DNA of 23,397 bases from JBNLBT01 sp050303435 (lineage in GTDB: Bacteria > Pseudomonadota > Gammaproteobacteria > Xanthomonadales > Marinicellaceae), in the NCBI GenBank assembly GCA_050303435.1, contig JBNLBT010000048.1, positions 1 to 23,397 of the forward strand. The letters run 5' to 3'. The notes under the pieces are model-generated. The model was not told where the DNA came from. It did not search any database and worked only from the letters and a program-made list of their open reading frames with translations. Of the stretch, positions 15,112 to 23,359 are shown one piece after another. A program made the translations under genes and the position numbers. Numbering within the stretch: the stretch's first letter is position 1; every line of letters begins with the position of its first letter.

Positions 15112-15345
15112 ATGAAAAACGTCAAAACCCTTATGGTCTTTACGGCCTGTCTGATTGCTGGCTCGGCCGCGACCACAGAGCACAGAACTTACAATTGCTA
15201 TCACAACGGGGTGCATTTCGCCACGGTGTGGGGACAGCCGGTCTGCCCGTCTCCTCACGCCCCGCCCAATCCACTCATGCCGCCGATTCTGCATGACAAC
15301 GGAGAGGAGTGCATCATCGAAGTCTTCCCGGCAGGAAAAAATTAA
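15112..15345 (+). CDS. Small exported C-x15-C-P protein, paralogue 1
   Basis: This 77-residue protein has a signal peptide (MKNVKTLMVFTACLIAGSAA). The mature part has Cys29 followed by YHNG, Cys45 followed by P-x-P, and Cys67 in the DNGEECII motif. The same layout recurs in the next two genes, with Cys at the same residue numbers 29 and 45, so the three are tandem duplicates. GAGGAA at 15101-15106 supports the start; the frame opens at 15067, but the signal peptide begins here. The family is not recognised. Three mature cysteines leave one unpaired unless the protein dimerises. Confidence 0.72.
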   Translation: MKNVKTLMVFTACLIAGSAATTEHRTYNCYHNGVHFATVWGQPVCPSPHAPPNPLMPPILHDNGEECIIEVFPAGKN

Positions 15346-15373
15346 AGCCAGCCAATGATTCTGAAAATACGTC

Positions 15374-15400
15374 CTGACCGGTGCTCTGTGCATCGGTCAG
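15374..15400 (+). terminator. Hairpin between small genes 1 and 2
   Basis: CTGACCGGTGC pairs with GCATCGGTCAG over 11 bases (one G-U pair) around a 5-base loop. It lies 28 bases after the first small gene and 29 bases before the second. There is no U-run, so it may mark an mRNA processing or attenuation point rather than full termination. The arm CATCGGTCAG recurs at 15770-15779 before gene 3. Confidence 0.35.
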
Positions 15401-15429
15401 CATCGCAGACGATACAGAGGAGATACATC

Positions 15430-15654
15430 ATGAAACGCATCCGATATGTGCTGGGCGCCATCGCTTGCCTGAGCCTGACCACCACCTCCGCGATTGATGG
15501 GGTGCAGAAATTCTGTTTCCACAACGGCACGTTTTACGCCGTCGTGGACACCAGCCTGGCCTGTCCGGTGCCTCCGGAACATCTGAGCGGTGCGAAATTG
15601 CATGAAAACGGGGAAGAGTGCATCATCACAGAAGCGCCGATGACGCCGCACTGA
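15430..15654 (+). CDS. Small exported C-x15-C-P protein, paralogue 2
   Basis: This 74-residue protein has a signal peptide ending near TTTSA/IDG. Mature cysteines are at 29 (CFHNG), 45 (CPVPP) and 64 (ENGEECII). It is the closest of the three to the consensus of the family and shares the HxNGEECII end with paralogue 1. GAGGAGA lies about 8 bases before the ATG; the frame opens at 15355 but upstream codons do not form a signal peptide. Its function is unknown. Short spacing to gene 1 suggests co-transcription, with the intervening hairpin as a possible control point. Confidence 0.72.
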   Translation: MKRIRYVLGAIACLSLTTTSAIDGVQKFCFHNGTFYAVVDTSLACPVPPEHLSGAKLHENGEECIITEAPMTPH

Positions 15655-15794
15655 TGCCACACAAGTGAAGTGGATTCCTACGGGGCATGTCGGTCCACCG
15701 CGCGCTGTTCCAAACTGCGGCCGCAGCGGTGCACGTCATCGGCGCGCACGCGGGTCTGAAAAGGACAAACATCGGTCAGAAATCGTCGCAGCGG

Positions 15795-15824
15795 TTGAAT
15801 TGAAGCGTGACCATTGCGTATAGT
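15795..15824 (+). promoter_or_regulatory. Candidate promoter of small gene 3
   Basis: TTGAAT (15795-15800), an 18-base spacer and TATAGT (15819-15824), 41 bases before the start at 15865. Of the gap from 15655 to 15864, the rest holds a perfect CTGCGGCCGCAG palindrome and the CATCGGTCAG repeat but no gene. Confidence 0.45.
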
Positions 15825-15864
15825 GTCGGCGGCGTTGAATTTTATTGAGTGTAAGAGGTTGAAT

Positions 15865-16110
15865 ATGAAAAAATTGTTTTTGTTTGCTGCGTCTTTTGGC
15901 GCGCTGAGTTGGGGCACACCGTCCATGGCCCTGGACGCCAAACGGTTTTGTTTTCACAACAATGAGCTGTATCTGGTTGTAGAAATCAACCAAACGTGTC
16001 CGATCCCTGCGGAGGACCTTGACCCCCAGTCCTACCACAAAATATTTGAAAACCCGGAATTGTGCGACTTAACATCTTCCATTTCCATCTACGAACCCAT
16101 CCCGGAGTGA
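15865..16110 (+). CDS. Small exported C-x15-C-P protein, paralogue 3
   Basis: This 81-residue protein has a signal peptide (MKKLFLFAASFGALSWGTPSMA). Mature cysteines at 29 (CFHNN), 45 (CPIPA) and 67 (NPELC) align with paralogues 1 and 2, though the NGEEC motif has become NPELC and the tail is longer. It is therefore the most diverged copy. AGAGG upstream supports the start, and it seems to have its own promoter. The HTCS-like sensor starts 73 bases downstream on the same strand, so read-through into it is possible. Confidence 0.72.
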   Translation: MKKLFLFAASFGALSWGTPSMALDAKRFCFHNNELYLVVEINQTCPIPAEDLDPQSYHKIFENPELCDLTSSISIYEPIPE

Positions 16111-16183
16111 TCCGCCCCAGCGCAGGGACCTCACCGGCGCACGGGTCGCCGGCACGGGCCATGGCTGATCGGACTGTGGGGCT

Positions 16184-19100
16184 GTGCTGCGCATCAATCA
16201 CCGGGCCGTGTCTGCAATGAGCGGCCCGCGTGGCTGGCCTCGTGCATGGGTGGCCATGCTCTGTCTGCTGTTTTGCAGCACCGCCTTCTCGACCCGCATT
16301 GACCGCGTTGGCGCCGACAGCCCTTTGGCCGAGGCGGTGGTCTGGACCATCCTCCGCGACGCCCAAGAACGGGTGTGGATCGGCACCTCCAGTGGCCTGT
16401 ACCGTTTTGACGGGCACCAGGCCACGCGCTTCCATTTGCACAGCCCGGACACCTCCGATCAACCCAAAGCCATCAAGGCGCTGGCCGCCGACGCTGCCGG
16501 CGGACTGTGGATTGGCACCCACAACAACGGCCTGTGGCGTTTCCAGGACGGCCGCATTGAGCGCCCACAGGCACTCAACCGTCAATTGAGTTCCACGCGC
16601 ATCACGGCGCTGGCCGTGGACCCGGCACGCGGCGTCTGGATCGGCACCGATCAGGGTTTGCATCTGCTGGATCAGCGCGGCCAGATCAACGCCTTTGAAG
16701 CCGGGCGCTTCAGTGGTCAACCGCAGGCCGCCTCCCGCTGGATACGCGATGTGTTGCTGACCCCGGATCTGGGCCTGTTTGTCAGCACCCGCGATGCGGT
16801 CTACCGGCACCATTCCAACGACCGTTTTGTCGCTCAGGCAGTGGCACTGGATGCGCCGATGCAACGCGGCGGGGTGTTGCACCGCGACGTCAAGGGCGGC
16901 CTGTGGCTGGCGGTCGAGGCGCAGTTGCTGAAACTGCAAAAACAACAGCAGCGTTTTGAGCCGCGCTTGCGCATGCCCGGCGGTGAACGGATTCTGTCGC
17001 TCGCCTCCGATGCCGAGCGGTTGTGGATTGGCACCATGTACGGCGGCCTCTACGGTTGGGATGAGTTGACTCAGGAACACACCGCCTTGCGTCACGATCC
17101 GCTGGACGCCAGCGCCCTGTCCAGCGACGTGTTGACCGCCCTGATGACCGACGCCGAGGACAATTTATGGATCGGCACCTTTGGCAGCGGCGTGGACCGG
17201 CTGGGCCGCAACACACTGGCTTTCGGACACCTGCACGCGGCGCGCGACAGCCTGTATTGCGCCGCCAGCAACATCATTTATGACGTACACGAAACCGCGC
17301 AAGGCGAACTCTGGCTGGCCACGGAAAAGGGCCTGGTGAACCGCCGCAGCGACGGTTCCTGCCGCCGCATCGATGATCGCGGTGCAGCCGGATTTTCACT
17401 GGCCAGCAATTCCGTCAACACCCTGGCCGACAAACAACCCGGAGAACTGTGGGTCGGCAGCGCGGCCGGACTGCAGATTCTCGAGGTCCACAGCGGACGG
17501 CTGCGCGATGGACCCGCCGGTGTGCCGGGCACATTGATCAACTTCATCGCCGCGGACGGGGCCGATGCGTTGTTGATCGGCACCCTCAAAGGCCTGTACC
17601 GCAGCCGCAATGACTCGACCCCGGCCGAGCGCGTGCGCGGGCACGCCGAGGGCTTGTCCGAAGCGGTCTTTTATGCGCTGCGCCGCAACAGCCATGGAGA
17701 ACGGTTTTTGGCCACCTCGATGGGGCTGATGCGCCTGCACGACAGCGACGGTTTGCAGCGTGTGCGGTCATTCCATCACGCCCTCAACAGCGAGGAAATC
17801 ACCGCCTTGCACATCGACGCGGCCGATCACATCTGGCTGGGTGTGCGCCACGCCGGACTGTTTCAACTGAACGCCCAGGGCGCCTTGCTGGCACGGCATC
17901 TGCACCGCGACGGTGAACTGACCATCAAAAGCATTCTCACCGACCGCTCCGGCCATCTGTGGATGAGCAGCGACCACGGTCTGATTCGCTTCGATCCGTA
18001 CACCGGCGGGCATCACCGTTTCACCCGCGAGGACGGGCTGCAGGAAAATGTGTTTCTGAGAAATTCTGCACACGCCGGCGCGCAGGGCGTGCTGATGTTC
18101 GGCGGCCGGCAGGGGCTGAACCGCTTCAACCCGCAAAACATCCGTTTCAATCTCGCGGCGCCTGCGGTGCACTTGACCAAAATGACGCGCTTCAACACGC
18201 CGGTGTTGCCCGGCGTGCCCGTCGATGGCTTCACGCTCAAGCGCCCGCTCGAGCAACTGCAGCGCCTGGATCTGTCGCACCGCGAGGCCGTGATCGGACT
18301 GGAATTCAACGCGCTGCAATACCACAACGCCAACGCCGTGCGCTACGCGCACCGGCTGAATGGGCTGGAAACCGCCTGGAATGAGGTGTCGGCCGACAAT
18401 CGCCGCGCCACCTACACCAGCCTGCCACCCGGCGAGTACTTGTTTGAAGTGCGCGCCGCCAGCGCCAACAGCGACTGGGGCCCGGTGCGGCAACTGCCGG
18501 TGCATGTACACCCCGCGCCGTGGCTGACCTGGTGGGCCAAAACCGCATACGTCCTGCTGATTGTGCTGGTGGCTGGCCTGTACCTGTGGCAGCGAATGCG
18601 GCGCAACCGGCGGCTGGCGGAACACCTGCAACGGCAGGTCAGTGTGCGCACGCGTGAAGTGGAAATGCAGAAGAAAACCGTGGAATCCCTGCTGGCACGC
18701 AAAAACCAGTGGCTGGCGCACATCTCGCATGAGCTGAAAACGCCGTTGACCCTGATCATCGCACCGCTGGCCCGCCTGCAGTCGCCCAGTGACCCGTCGC
18801 AGGCCAAAGCCCTGAACAGCGTGCAGCACAACGCCCGACGCCTGCGCGACATGGTCGATCAAATGCTCAGTGTGGCGCGCGAAGACGAACACCAACCGCC
18901 CATGAAAACCGCGCAACAGACCAGTGAAATCCTCAACGATTTGCTCAGCGCCTTTGCCCCCGCCGCGGCCACACGCGGGGTGCGCCTGGAGTGCGGACGC
19001 ATTGATTCGGTGACGTTGTCGCTGACGCCCGGGGCACTGGAAATCATCGTCAGCAATCTGCTTTCCAATGCACTGAAGTATTCGCACAGCGGCGGCGCCG

Positions 19101-20278
19101 TGGCGCTCAGCGCGGTGCGCCACAACGACTGGCTGAGCATCTCAGTGAAGGATCAGGGCATCGGCATCGATGCCACCCAACGCGCGCGCATTTTTCAGCG
19201 CTACACCCGACTCGACAATGGCCTGGATGTCGAGGGCGATGGCATCGGGCTGGCGGTTGTCTCCGAATTGCTGCACAGCAACCACGGACGCATTGACGTC
19301 ACCAGCACGCCCGGCGAGGGCAGCTGTTTTACCGTGCACCTGCCGATCGAAGTGCACACCGATCTGTACACCCCGTCCAGCGCACCGCGGCCGTTGCCAC
19401 TGACCAGCGGTGAACAGATGCTGGCCTTAGACATCGACTCCCAGCACACGGAACACCTCATCACCAGAGAGCAAAAACCCCTGGTGTTGATCATCGAAGA
19501 TCACGACGAAATGCGCGCAACCATCGCCTCCATACTGCAGGAGGAATACCGCGTGCTGCAGGCCCGCGACGGCATTCAGGGGCTGACATTGACGCTGGAA
19601 GAAATTCCGGATTTGATCGTCTGCGATGTGATGATGCCCGGCATGAATGGGTTTCAGGTGTGCCGGCGCATCCGCGCCGACGTGCGCAGCTGTCACATCC
19701 CGCTGCTGTTGCTCACGGCGCTGGGCAAAACCGAACACCGCGTGCGGGGCTGGCGTGAACAGGTGGACGCCTACGTGACCAAACCGTTTGATCCACACGA
19801 ACTGCTGGCGCGCATCCGCGCGATTCTGCAGGTGCGCGCACTGCTCTCGCAACACACCGTCATCGCCACCGAATCGGGCGCCAGCGACCGCCTGGACAAA
19901 CTGTGTCGCAAAGACCGCCGCTTTGTGCGCAAATTGATGGCCCTGATTGAACGCGATTACGCCAACCCCGAATTGGACCGCCACCATCTGGCCAGCGGCA
20001 TGGCCGTCAGCGACCGGCAATTGCAGCGCAAACTCAAGGCCCTGACCGGTCAGAACCCCATGGCATTGCTGAAAGAATTTCGCCTCAACCAGGCCGCGGA
20101 TCTGCTGCGCGATGGCGAACGGGTGTCGCTGGCGTCCGACCACTGTGGATTCATCTCGGTGTCGCATTTTTCCAAATGTTTCAAGGCGCAATTCGGCCTG
20201 TCACCGAAAAAATTTCAACACAATGAACAAACCCTGCCCACGCGGCCGCCCTCAACGTCACCCGCAACGGACGATTGA
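16184..20278 (+). CDS. One-protein two-component system (HTCS-like): propeller sensor, kinase, receiver, AraC HTH
   Basis: This 1364-residue protein has, in order: signal or anchor helix (about 20-35), some 13 Reg_prop repeats of the xWIGTxxGL type making two beta-propellers (about 40-690), a Y_Y_Y domain (about 700-775), a membrane helix (about 785-802), HisKA with His849 in HISHELKTP, HATPase_c with NLLSNALKY (N box, about 957) and GDGIGLAVV (about 1018), a receiver with Asp1148 in CDVMMPG and Lys1200, and an AraC HTH (about 1245-1350). All key residues are present, so periplasmic sensing, phosphotransfer and DNA binding lie in one chain. The start may instead be ATG 16217. HTCS proteins usually sense carbohydrate fragments; the ligand here is unknown. 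Confidence 0.93.
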   Translation: MLRINHRAVSAMSGPRGWPRAWVAMLCLLFCSTAFSTRIDRVGADSPLAEAVVWTILRDAQERVWIGTSSGLYRFDGHQATRFHLHSPDTSDQPKAIKALAADAAGGLWIGTHNNGLWRFQDGRIERPQALNRQLSSTRITALAVDPARGVWIGTDQGLHLLDQRGQINAFEAGRFSGQPQAASRWIRDVLLTPDLGLFVSTRDAVYRHHSNDRFVAQAVALDAPMQRGGVLHRDVKGGLWLAVEAQLLKLQKQQQRFEPRLRMPGGERILSLASDAERLWIGTMYGGLYGWDELTQEHTALRHDPLDASALSSDVLTALMTDAEDNLWIGTFGSGVDRLGRNTLAFGHLHAARDSLYCAASNIIYDVHETAQGELWLATEKGLVNRRSDGSCRRIDDRGAAGFSLASNSVNTLADKQPGELWVGSAAGLQILEVHSGRLRDGPAGVPGTLINFIAADGADALLIGTLKGLYRSRNDSTPAERVRGHAEGLSEAVFYALRRNSHGERFLATSMGLMRLHDSDGLQRVRSFHHALNSEEITALHIDAADHIWLGVRHAGLFQLNAQGALLARHLHRDGELTIKSILTDRSGHLWMSSDHGLIRFDPYTGGHHRFTREDGLQENVFLRNSAHAGAQGVLMFGGRQGLNRFNPQNIRFNLAAPAVHLTKMTRFNTPVLPGVPVDGFTLKRPLEQLQRLDLSHREAVIGLEFNALQYHNANAVRYAHRLNGLETAWNEVSADNRRATYTSLPPGEYLFEVRAASANSDWGPVRQLPVHVHPAPWLTWWAKTAYVLLIVLVAGLYLWQRMRRNRRLAEHLQRQVSVRTREVEMQKKTVESLLARKNQWLAHISHELKTPLTLIIAPLARLQSPSDPSQAKALNSVQHNARRLRDMVDQMLSVAREDEHQPPMKTAQQTSEILNDLLSAFAPAAATRGVRLECGRIDSVTLSLTPGALEIIVSNLLSNALKYSHSGGAVALSAVRHNDWLSISVKDQGIGIDATQRARIFQRYTRLDNGLDVEGDGIGLAVVSELLHSNHGRIDVTSTPGEGSCFTVHLPIEVHTDLYTPSSAPRPLPLTSGEQMLALDIDSQHTEHLITREQKPLVLIIEDHDEMRATIASILQEEYRVLQARDGIQGLTLTLEEIPDLIVCDVMMPGMNGFQVCRRIRADVRSCHIPLLLLTALGKTEHRVRGWREQVDAYVTKPFDPHELLARIRAILQVRALLSQHTVIATESGASDRLDKLCRKDRRFVRKLMALIERDYANPELDRHHLASGMAVSDRQLQRKLKALTGQNPMALLKEFRLNQAADLLRDGERVSLASDHCGFISVSHFSKCFKAQFGLSPKKFQHNEQTLPTRPPSTSPATDD

Positions 20279-20301
20279 TCCACGCCGCGTGCATGTGATT
20301 C

Positions 20302-20330
20302 TTGTCATTTGTGCCAATTGATGCCAGAAT
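20302..20330 (+). promoter_or_regulatory. Candidate promoter of the cysteine-synthase-like gene
   Basis: TTGTCA (20302-20307), a 17-base spacer and CAGAAT (20325-20330), 38 bases before the start codon at 20369. This supports the later start over the frame's first ATG-like codon at 20309, which lies inside the promoter. Confidence 0.45.
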
Positions 20331-20368
20331 CTCAAGGTCTTACTACGCATCAACCGGGGAACAACACC

Positions 20369-21832
20369 ATGCCCAATCGCCACGACAACATCTTGCACAC
20401 CATCGGCAACACACCGGCTGTTCGCATCAATCGGCTGGCACCGGATCATGTGCAGCTGTACGTCAAGATCGAAGCCTTCAACCCACTCAGCTCGGTCAAG
20501 GACCGACTGGCTCTGGGCATCATTGAAGCCGCAGAAAAGGACGGCTCGTTGAAACCCGGCCAGACCGTGATCGAAGCCACCAGCGGCAACACCGGCATCG
20601 GACTGGCCATGGTGTGCGCGCAAAAAGGCTATCCTCTGGTGATCGTGATGGCGGAAAATTTCAGCCTGGAGCGGCGCAAACTGTTGCGTTTTCTCGGCGC
20701 CAAGGTGGTGCTCACGCCGGCCGCTGCGAAGGGCTCGGGCATGAAGGCCAAAGCGCGTGAACTGGCGGATAAACACGGCTGGTTTCTGGCCAGACAGTTC
20801 GACAACCCGGCCAACCCGGACATTCACCGACGCACCACGGCGGTGGAAATTGCCAACGATTTTGCCGACATCGGCCTGGATTACTGGGTGTCCGGATTCG
20901 GCACCGGCGGCACCCTCGCCGGGGTCGCCGCGGGGCTGGAAGAATTGCTACCAAAAACCCGCATTGCGGTGGTTGAACCGGACAATTCACGCATGCTGTA
21001 CAGCGGCGTGCCGCAACCGGACGGCAACAACTCTCACCCGCTGGCCCGCCCGCACCCGATCCAGGGCTGGGCGCCGGATTTCCTGCCCGGCGTGGTGGAC
21101 CCCAAGACCCGCGAGCGGGTCGATGAATTCATCGCGGTCAACGCCGCCGACGGCATCCGCTGCGCGCGCGATCTGGCCACCAAAGAAGGCATCTTCGTCG
21201 GCATTTCCGGCGGCTCCACTTTCGCCGGGGCCTTGCAACTGGCCGAACGCGCGGAACCCGGCAGCACCATTCTGTGCATGCTGCCGGACACCGGTGAACG
21301 CTACCTGTCGACGCCGCTGTTTGCTGACATCAACGTCGGCATGAACAACGAAGAACGCGCCATCGCCGAATCCACCAACAACTACCGGTTTGACCAGCCG
21401 CTGGACTTGCCGCCGGTGCCGATACCGGCCGCCAGCGATCTGTCCGAGTCCGCCGTGACGCGCTTCAATGCGCTGGTCAAGGACAATCCGGTGATGCTGT
21501 TTTCCCTGCAGTGGGAAGATTTCAGCGGTGCGATCAAACGCATCCTCAATCACCTCAAGGTGCCGTACATGTATTACGATGTGGACGCCCTGGTCAACAA
21601 CGACGACAGCGACGAAGGCCTGCAGCTGAAAAAAGTCGTGATGCATGAAGTCAACAGCGCGGTGCTGCCGGTGTTGTACCTGAACGGCGAACCGCTGCTG
21701 GGCATCAAGGCGTTTTCCGACGCCCTGGCCGACGGCCGCTTGCGCGAAAAACTGGACACTTTGGGCGTCAACCACAGCTGGAGCGACATCGATCCCAAGG
21801 CCTTCTTTCCGCCGTGGTGGGCCACTGCCTGA
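20369..21832 (+). CDS. Cysteine synthase/cystathionine beta-synthase-like PLP enzyme fused to a glutaredoxin-like domain
   Basis: This 487-residue protein has a fold-type II PLP enzyme at about 1-325. It carries Lys44 in SSVKDR (Schiff base), the substrate loop TSGNTG (71-76), the phosphate loop GFGTGGT (176-182) and GISGGS (278-283), as in CysK and CysM. It makes or rearranges cysteine or a related thiol amino acid. Residues about 373-460 form a glutaredoxin-like domain (VMLFSLQWEDFSGAIKRIL, then VLPVLYLNG), but the CPYC site reads WEDFS, so no redox cysteine remains. The start is set by a GGGGA ribosome site and by promoter position. Which sulfur donor or acceptor it uses cannot be told. 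Confidence 0.85.
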   Translation: MPNRHDNILHTIGNTPAVRINRLAPDHVQLYVKIEAFNPLSSVKDRLALGIIEAAEKDGSLKPGQTVIEATSGNTGIGLAMVCAQKGYPLVIVMAENFSLERRKLLRFLGAKVVLTPAAAKGSGMKAKARELADKHGWFLARQFDNPANPDIHRRTTAVEIANDFADIGLDYWVSGFGTGGTLAGVAAGLEELLPKTRIAVVEPDNSRMLYSGVPQPDGNNSHPLARPHPIQGWAPDFLPGVVDPKTRERVDEFIAVNAADGIRCARDLATKEGIFVGISGGSTFAGALQLAERAEPGSTILCMLPDTGERYLSTPLFADINVGMNNEERAIAESTNNYRFDQPLDLPPVPIPAASDLSESAVTRFNALVKDNPVMLFSLQWEDFSGAIKRILNHLKVPYMYYDVDALVNNDDSDEGLQLKKVVMHEVNSAVLPVLYLNGEPLLGIKAFSDALADGRLREKLDTLGVNHSWSDIDPKAFFPPWWATA

Positions 21833-21857
21833 AGATCGGTTGCAACTTGATGCACTT

Positions 21858-21893
21858 TTAAAAAAAACTGTGCTGTAGTTCGATCGACAGTTT
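21858..21893 (-). terminator. Probable intrinsic terminator of the minus-strand gene at 21947
   Basis: On the minus strand AAACTGT and ACAGTTT form a 7-base stem around a 15-base loop, directly followed by a run of T's. It sits 50 bases after the stop codon. The stem is AT-rich, so efficiency may be moderate. The mirrored A-run on the plus strand means it would not serve the PLP enzyme gene. Confidence 0.4.
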
Positions 21894-21946
21894 CACCAGT
21901 ATGGGCGTGCAAAATTGACCGACACTCTGCAAGCCAGCTGACGCAT

Positions 21947-22534
21947 TCAATCGCGCACACTGGCAATATGAATTTCTAACTTGAACTGTTTCAACCATTC
22001 CACCAGTTCGATCAAATCGTCTGTACGCGTGGCTTTTGTGGTCTTGATGATGACCCGACTGATGACACCTGATTGCACGGATTGTTGAAATGCCTCTTTG
22101 AATTCGGGTACAAACAGAAAACCACCCTGCCATTCGATGCCATTAGGAAGAATTTTGAACACCGCGGTTGTGTCGACTTGATGAAGATATTGCACAGGAT
22201 ACTCTTCATCTATTGACTGTAAAAATTCAGTTGGGAATTGATGCATTGGTTCTGTCCATTCTGTGTCACCAACTGCAAGGATGCACTCACCCAACATTTT
22301 GACATTTTCAAGTTCAGACACGGCGTCCGCATCGATGCGTGTGTGTTCAGCCGATTTTTTCTGTATGCATTGCTCAAGCTCGAGGCTGAATTTTTCAAGA
22401 CACGCAGCATTCGCACCGCAAGCCTGTATTGATTCGAATAGTTCGGTGACGATGTCAGCCTGAACCTCCACAGAATCATCAATTGTGGCAAGCAGAAATA
22501 CAAACAATAAAAAATTCAAGTTGAATTGGATCAA
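21947..22534 (-). CDS. AT-rich gene for an exported protein of unknown function, possibly truncated
   Basis: 195 residues if the TTG at 22534 is used; a stop lies six codons upstream and no ATG or GTG fits, and there is no clear ribosome site, so the start is unsure. The first 26 residues look like a signal peptide (NLNFLLFVFLLAT). The middle has cysteines at 39, 45, 56 and 83. The last third has the alternating strand and helix pattern of a ClpP/crotonase-like domain (AVFKILPNGIEW, ISRVIIKTTKATRTDDL, LKQFKLEIHIASV), but the protein ends before any nucleophile-bearing segment. Base composition differs strongly from its neighbours, which suggests transfer. The domain suggestion is weak. Confidence 0.55.
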   Translation of the reverse strand: MIQFNLNFLLFVFLLATIDDSVEVQADIVTELFESIQACGANAACLEKFSLELEQCIQKKSAEHTRIDADAVSELENVKMLGECILAVGDTEWTEPMHQFPTEFLQSIDEEYPVQYLHQVDTTAVFKILPNGIEWQGGFLFVPEFKEAFQQSVQSGVISRVIIKTTKATRTDDLIELVEWLKQFKLEIHIASVRD

Positions 22535-22684
22535 TAAATTTAGATGCCATCAGTATACTGAATTCTGTCAGGGCATGCGCAAGTAACAACTGAATTTTCT
22601 TGTATGCATGTATTGCAATGGCATTGCCGGGAACCTTCGGCCTGGTCGGTGGTTCTGAATATACAGATCAAGCAGGGAAAACAA

Positions 22685-23359
22685 ATGGACCAGATGACAC
22701 GCATCAACACCTTCTTTTTGCTTTTACTGGTCAGTTCGCTGGGGTGCGGGCGGACCCTGGCCACCACCTGGGGCGAACGCACCGTCACCGACCCGGTCAG
22801 CGGCGCGGACTGTCAGGTTTCAAGCCCCAGAAGTTACGGCAGCTACATCTACGACTGGGAATCCAAGTACGACCAGGTGTTCTGGCCGCACACCGAATCG
22901 CGCGGCATCTGGCACTGTCCGGAATCCGGCTACGTCGCCCTGCTCGGTGATTTCGACGCCCTCAGTGAAAGCGAACTCAAAGCCGTCTCGAAGCTGTTGG
23001 CACAGCGCCAGGAACCGGCCGAAAACATGCCTGCGCTGTTGCAGCAAATGCAGGACATATACGCGCTGCGCGAGATCTCATCGCTGAAACGCAACCGCCT
23101 GTTGCGCATCGTCGCGCGCTGGCACCAGCAGCTCGATGATCACGATCTGGCCAACGCACACCGCAAAGAGGCCTTGCTGCAGATCGACGCCCTGCTGCCC
23201 CTGACCGAAGCGGCAATGGACCGATTTGAATTGTTGCTGGTGGCGGCCAACTACAGCCGCCAGTTCGGCGACGTCATCGGCAGCGACGCGTGGTTGGAGC
23301 GACTGCAAAGCGAACTGGACCAATACGCCGGAGAAAACGCCGAGGCCGTGCGAATGTAG
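22685..23359 (+). CDS. Exported helical protein of a conserved uncharacterised type
   Basis: This 224-residue protein has a signal peptide (cleavage near residue 26, TLA/TTW). The mature N-terminus, WGERTVTDPVSGADC through SYGSYIYDWESKYDQVFWP and WHCPESGY, is a compact motif with two cysteines that I believe recurs in exported gammaproteobacterial proteins without known role. The rest (about 95-220) is helical and TPR-like (LLRIVARWHQQL, ANAHRKEALLQID, LLVAANYSRQFGD). AGGGA upstream supports ATG 22685; ATG 22694 is also possible and the frame opens at 22604. After the stop, 38 bases to the window end carry nothing that I can name. Confidence 0.7.
   Translation: MDQMTRINTFFLLLLVSSLGCGRTLATTWGERTVTDPVSGADCQVSSPRSYGSYIYDWESKYDQVFWPHTESRGIWHCPESGYVALLGDFDALSESELKAVSKLLAQRQEPAENMPALLQQMQDIYALREISSLKRNRLLRIVARWHQQLDDHDLANAHRKEALLQIDALLPLTEAAMDRFELLLVAANYSRQFGDVIGSDAWLERLQSELDQYAGENAEAVRM

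Noticed and set aside
15986..17095. 369-codon open frame on the minus strand
   Set aside because: It covers the start of the HTCS-like gene and the end of small gene 3. There is no signal peptide, no domain and no ribosome site.
17768..19123. 451-codon open frame on the minus strand
   Set aside because: It lies wholly inside the HTCS-like gene, whose domains are intact. The frame has no recognisable domain and results from GC-rich codon bias.
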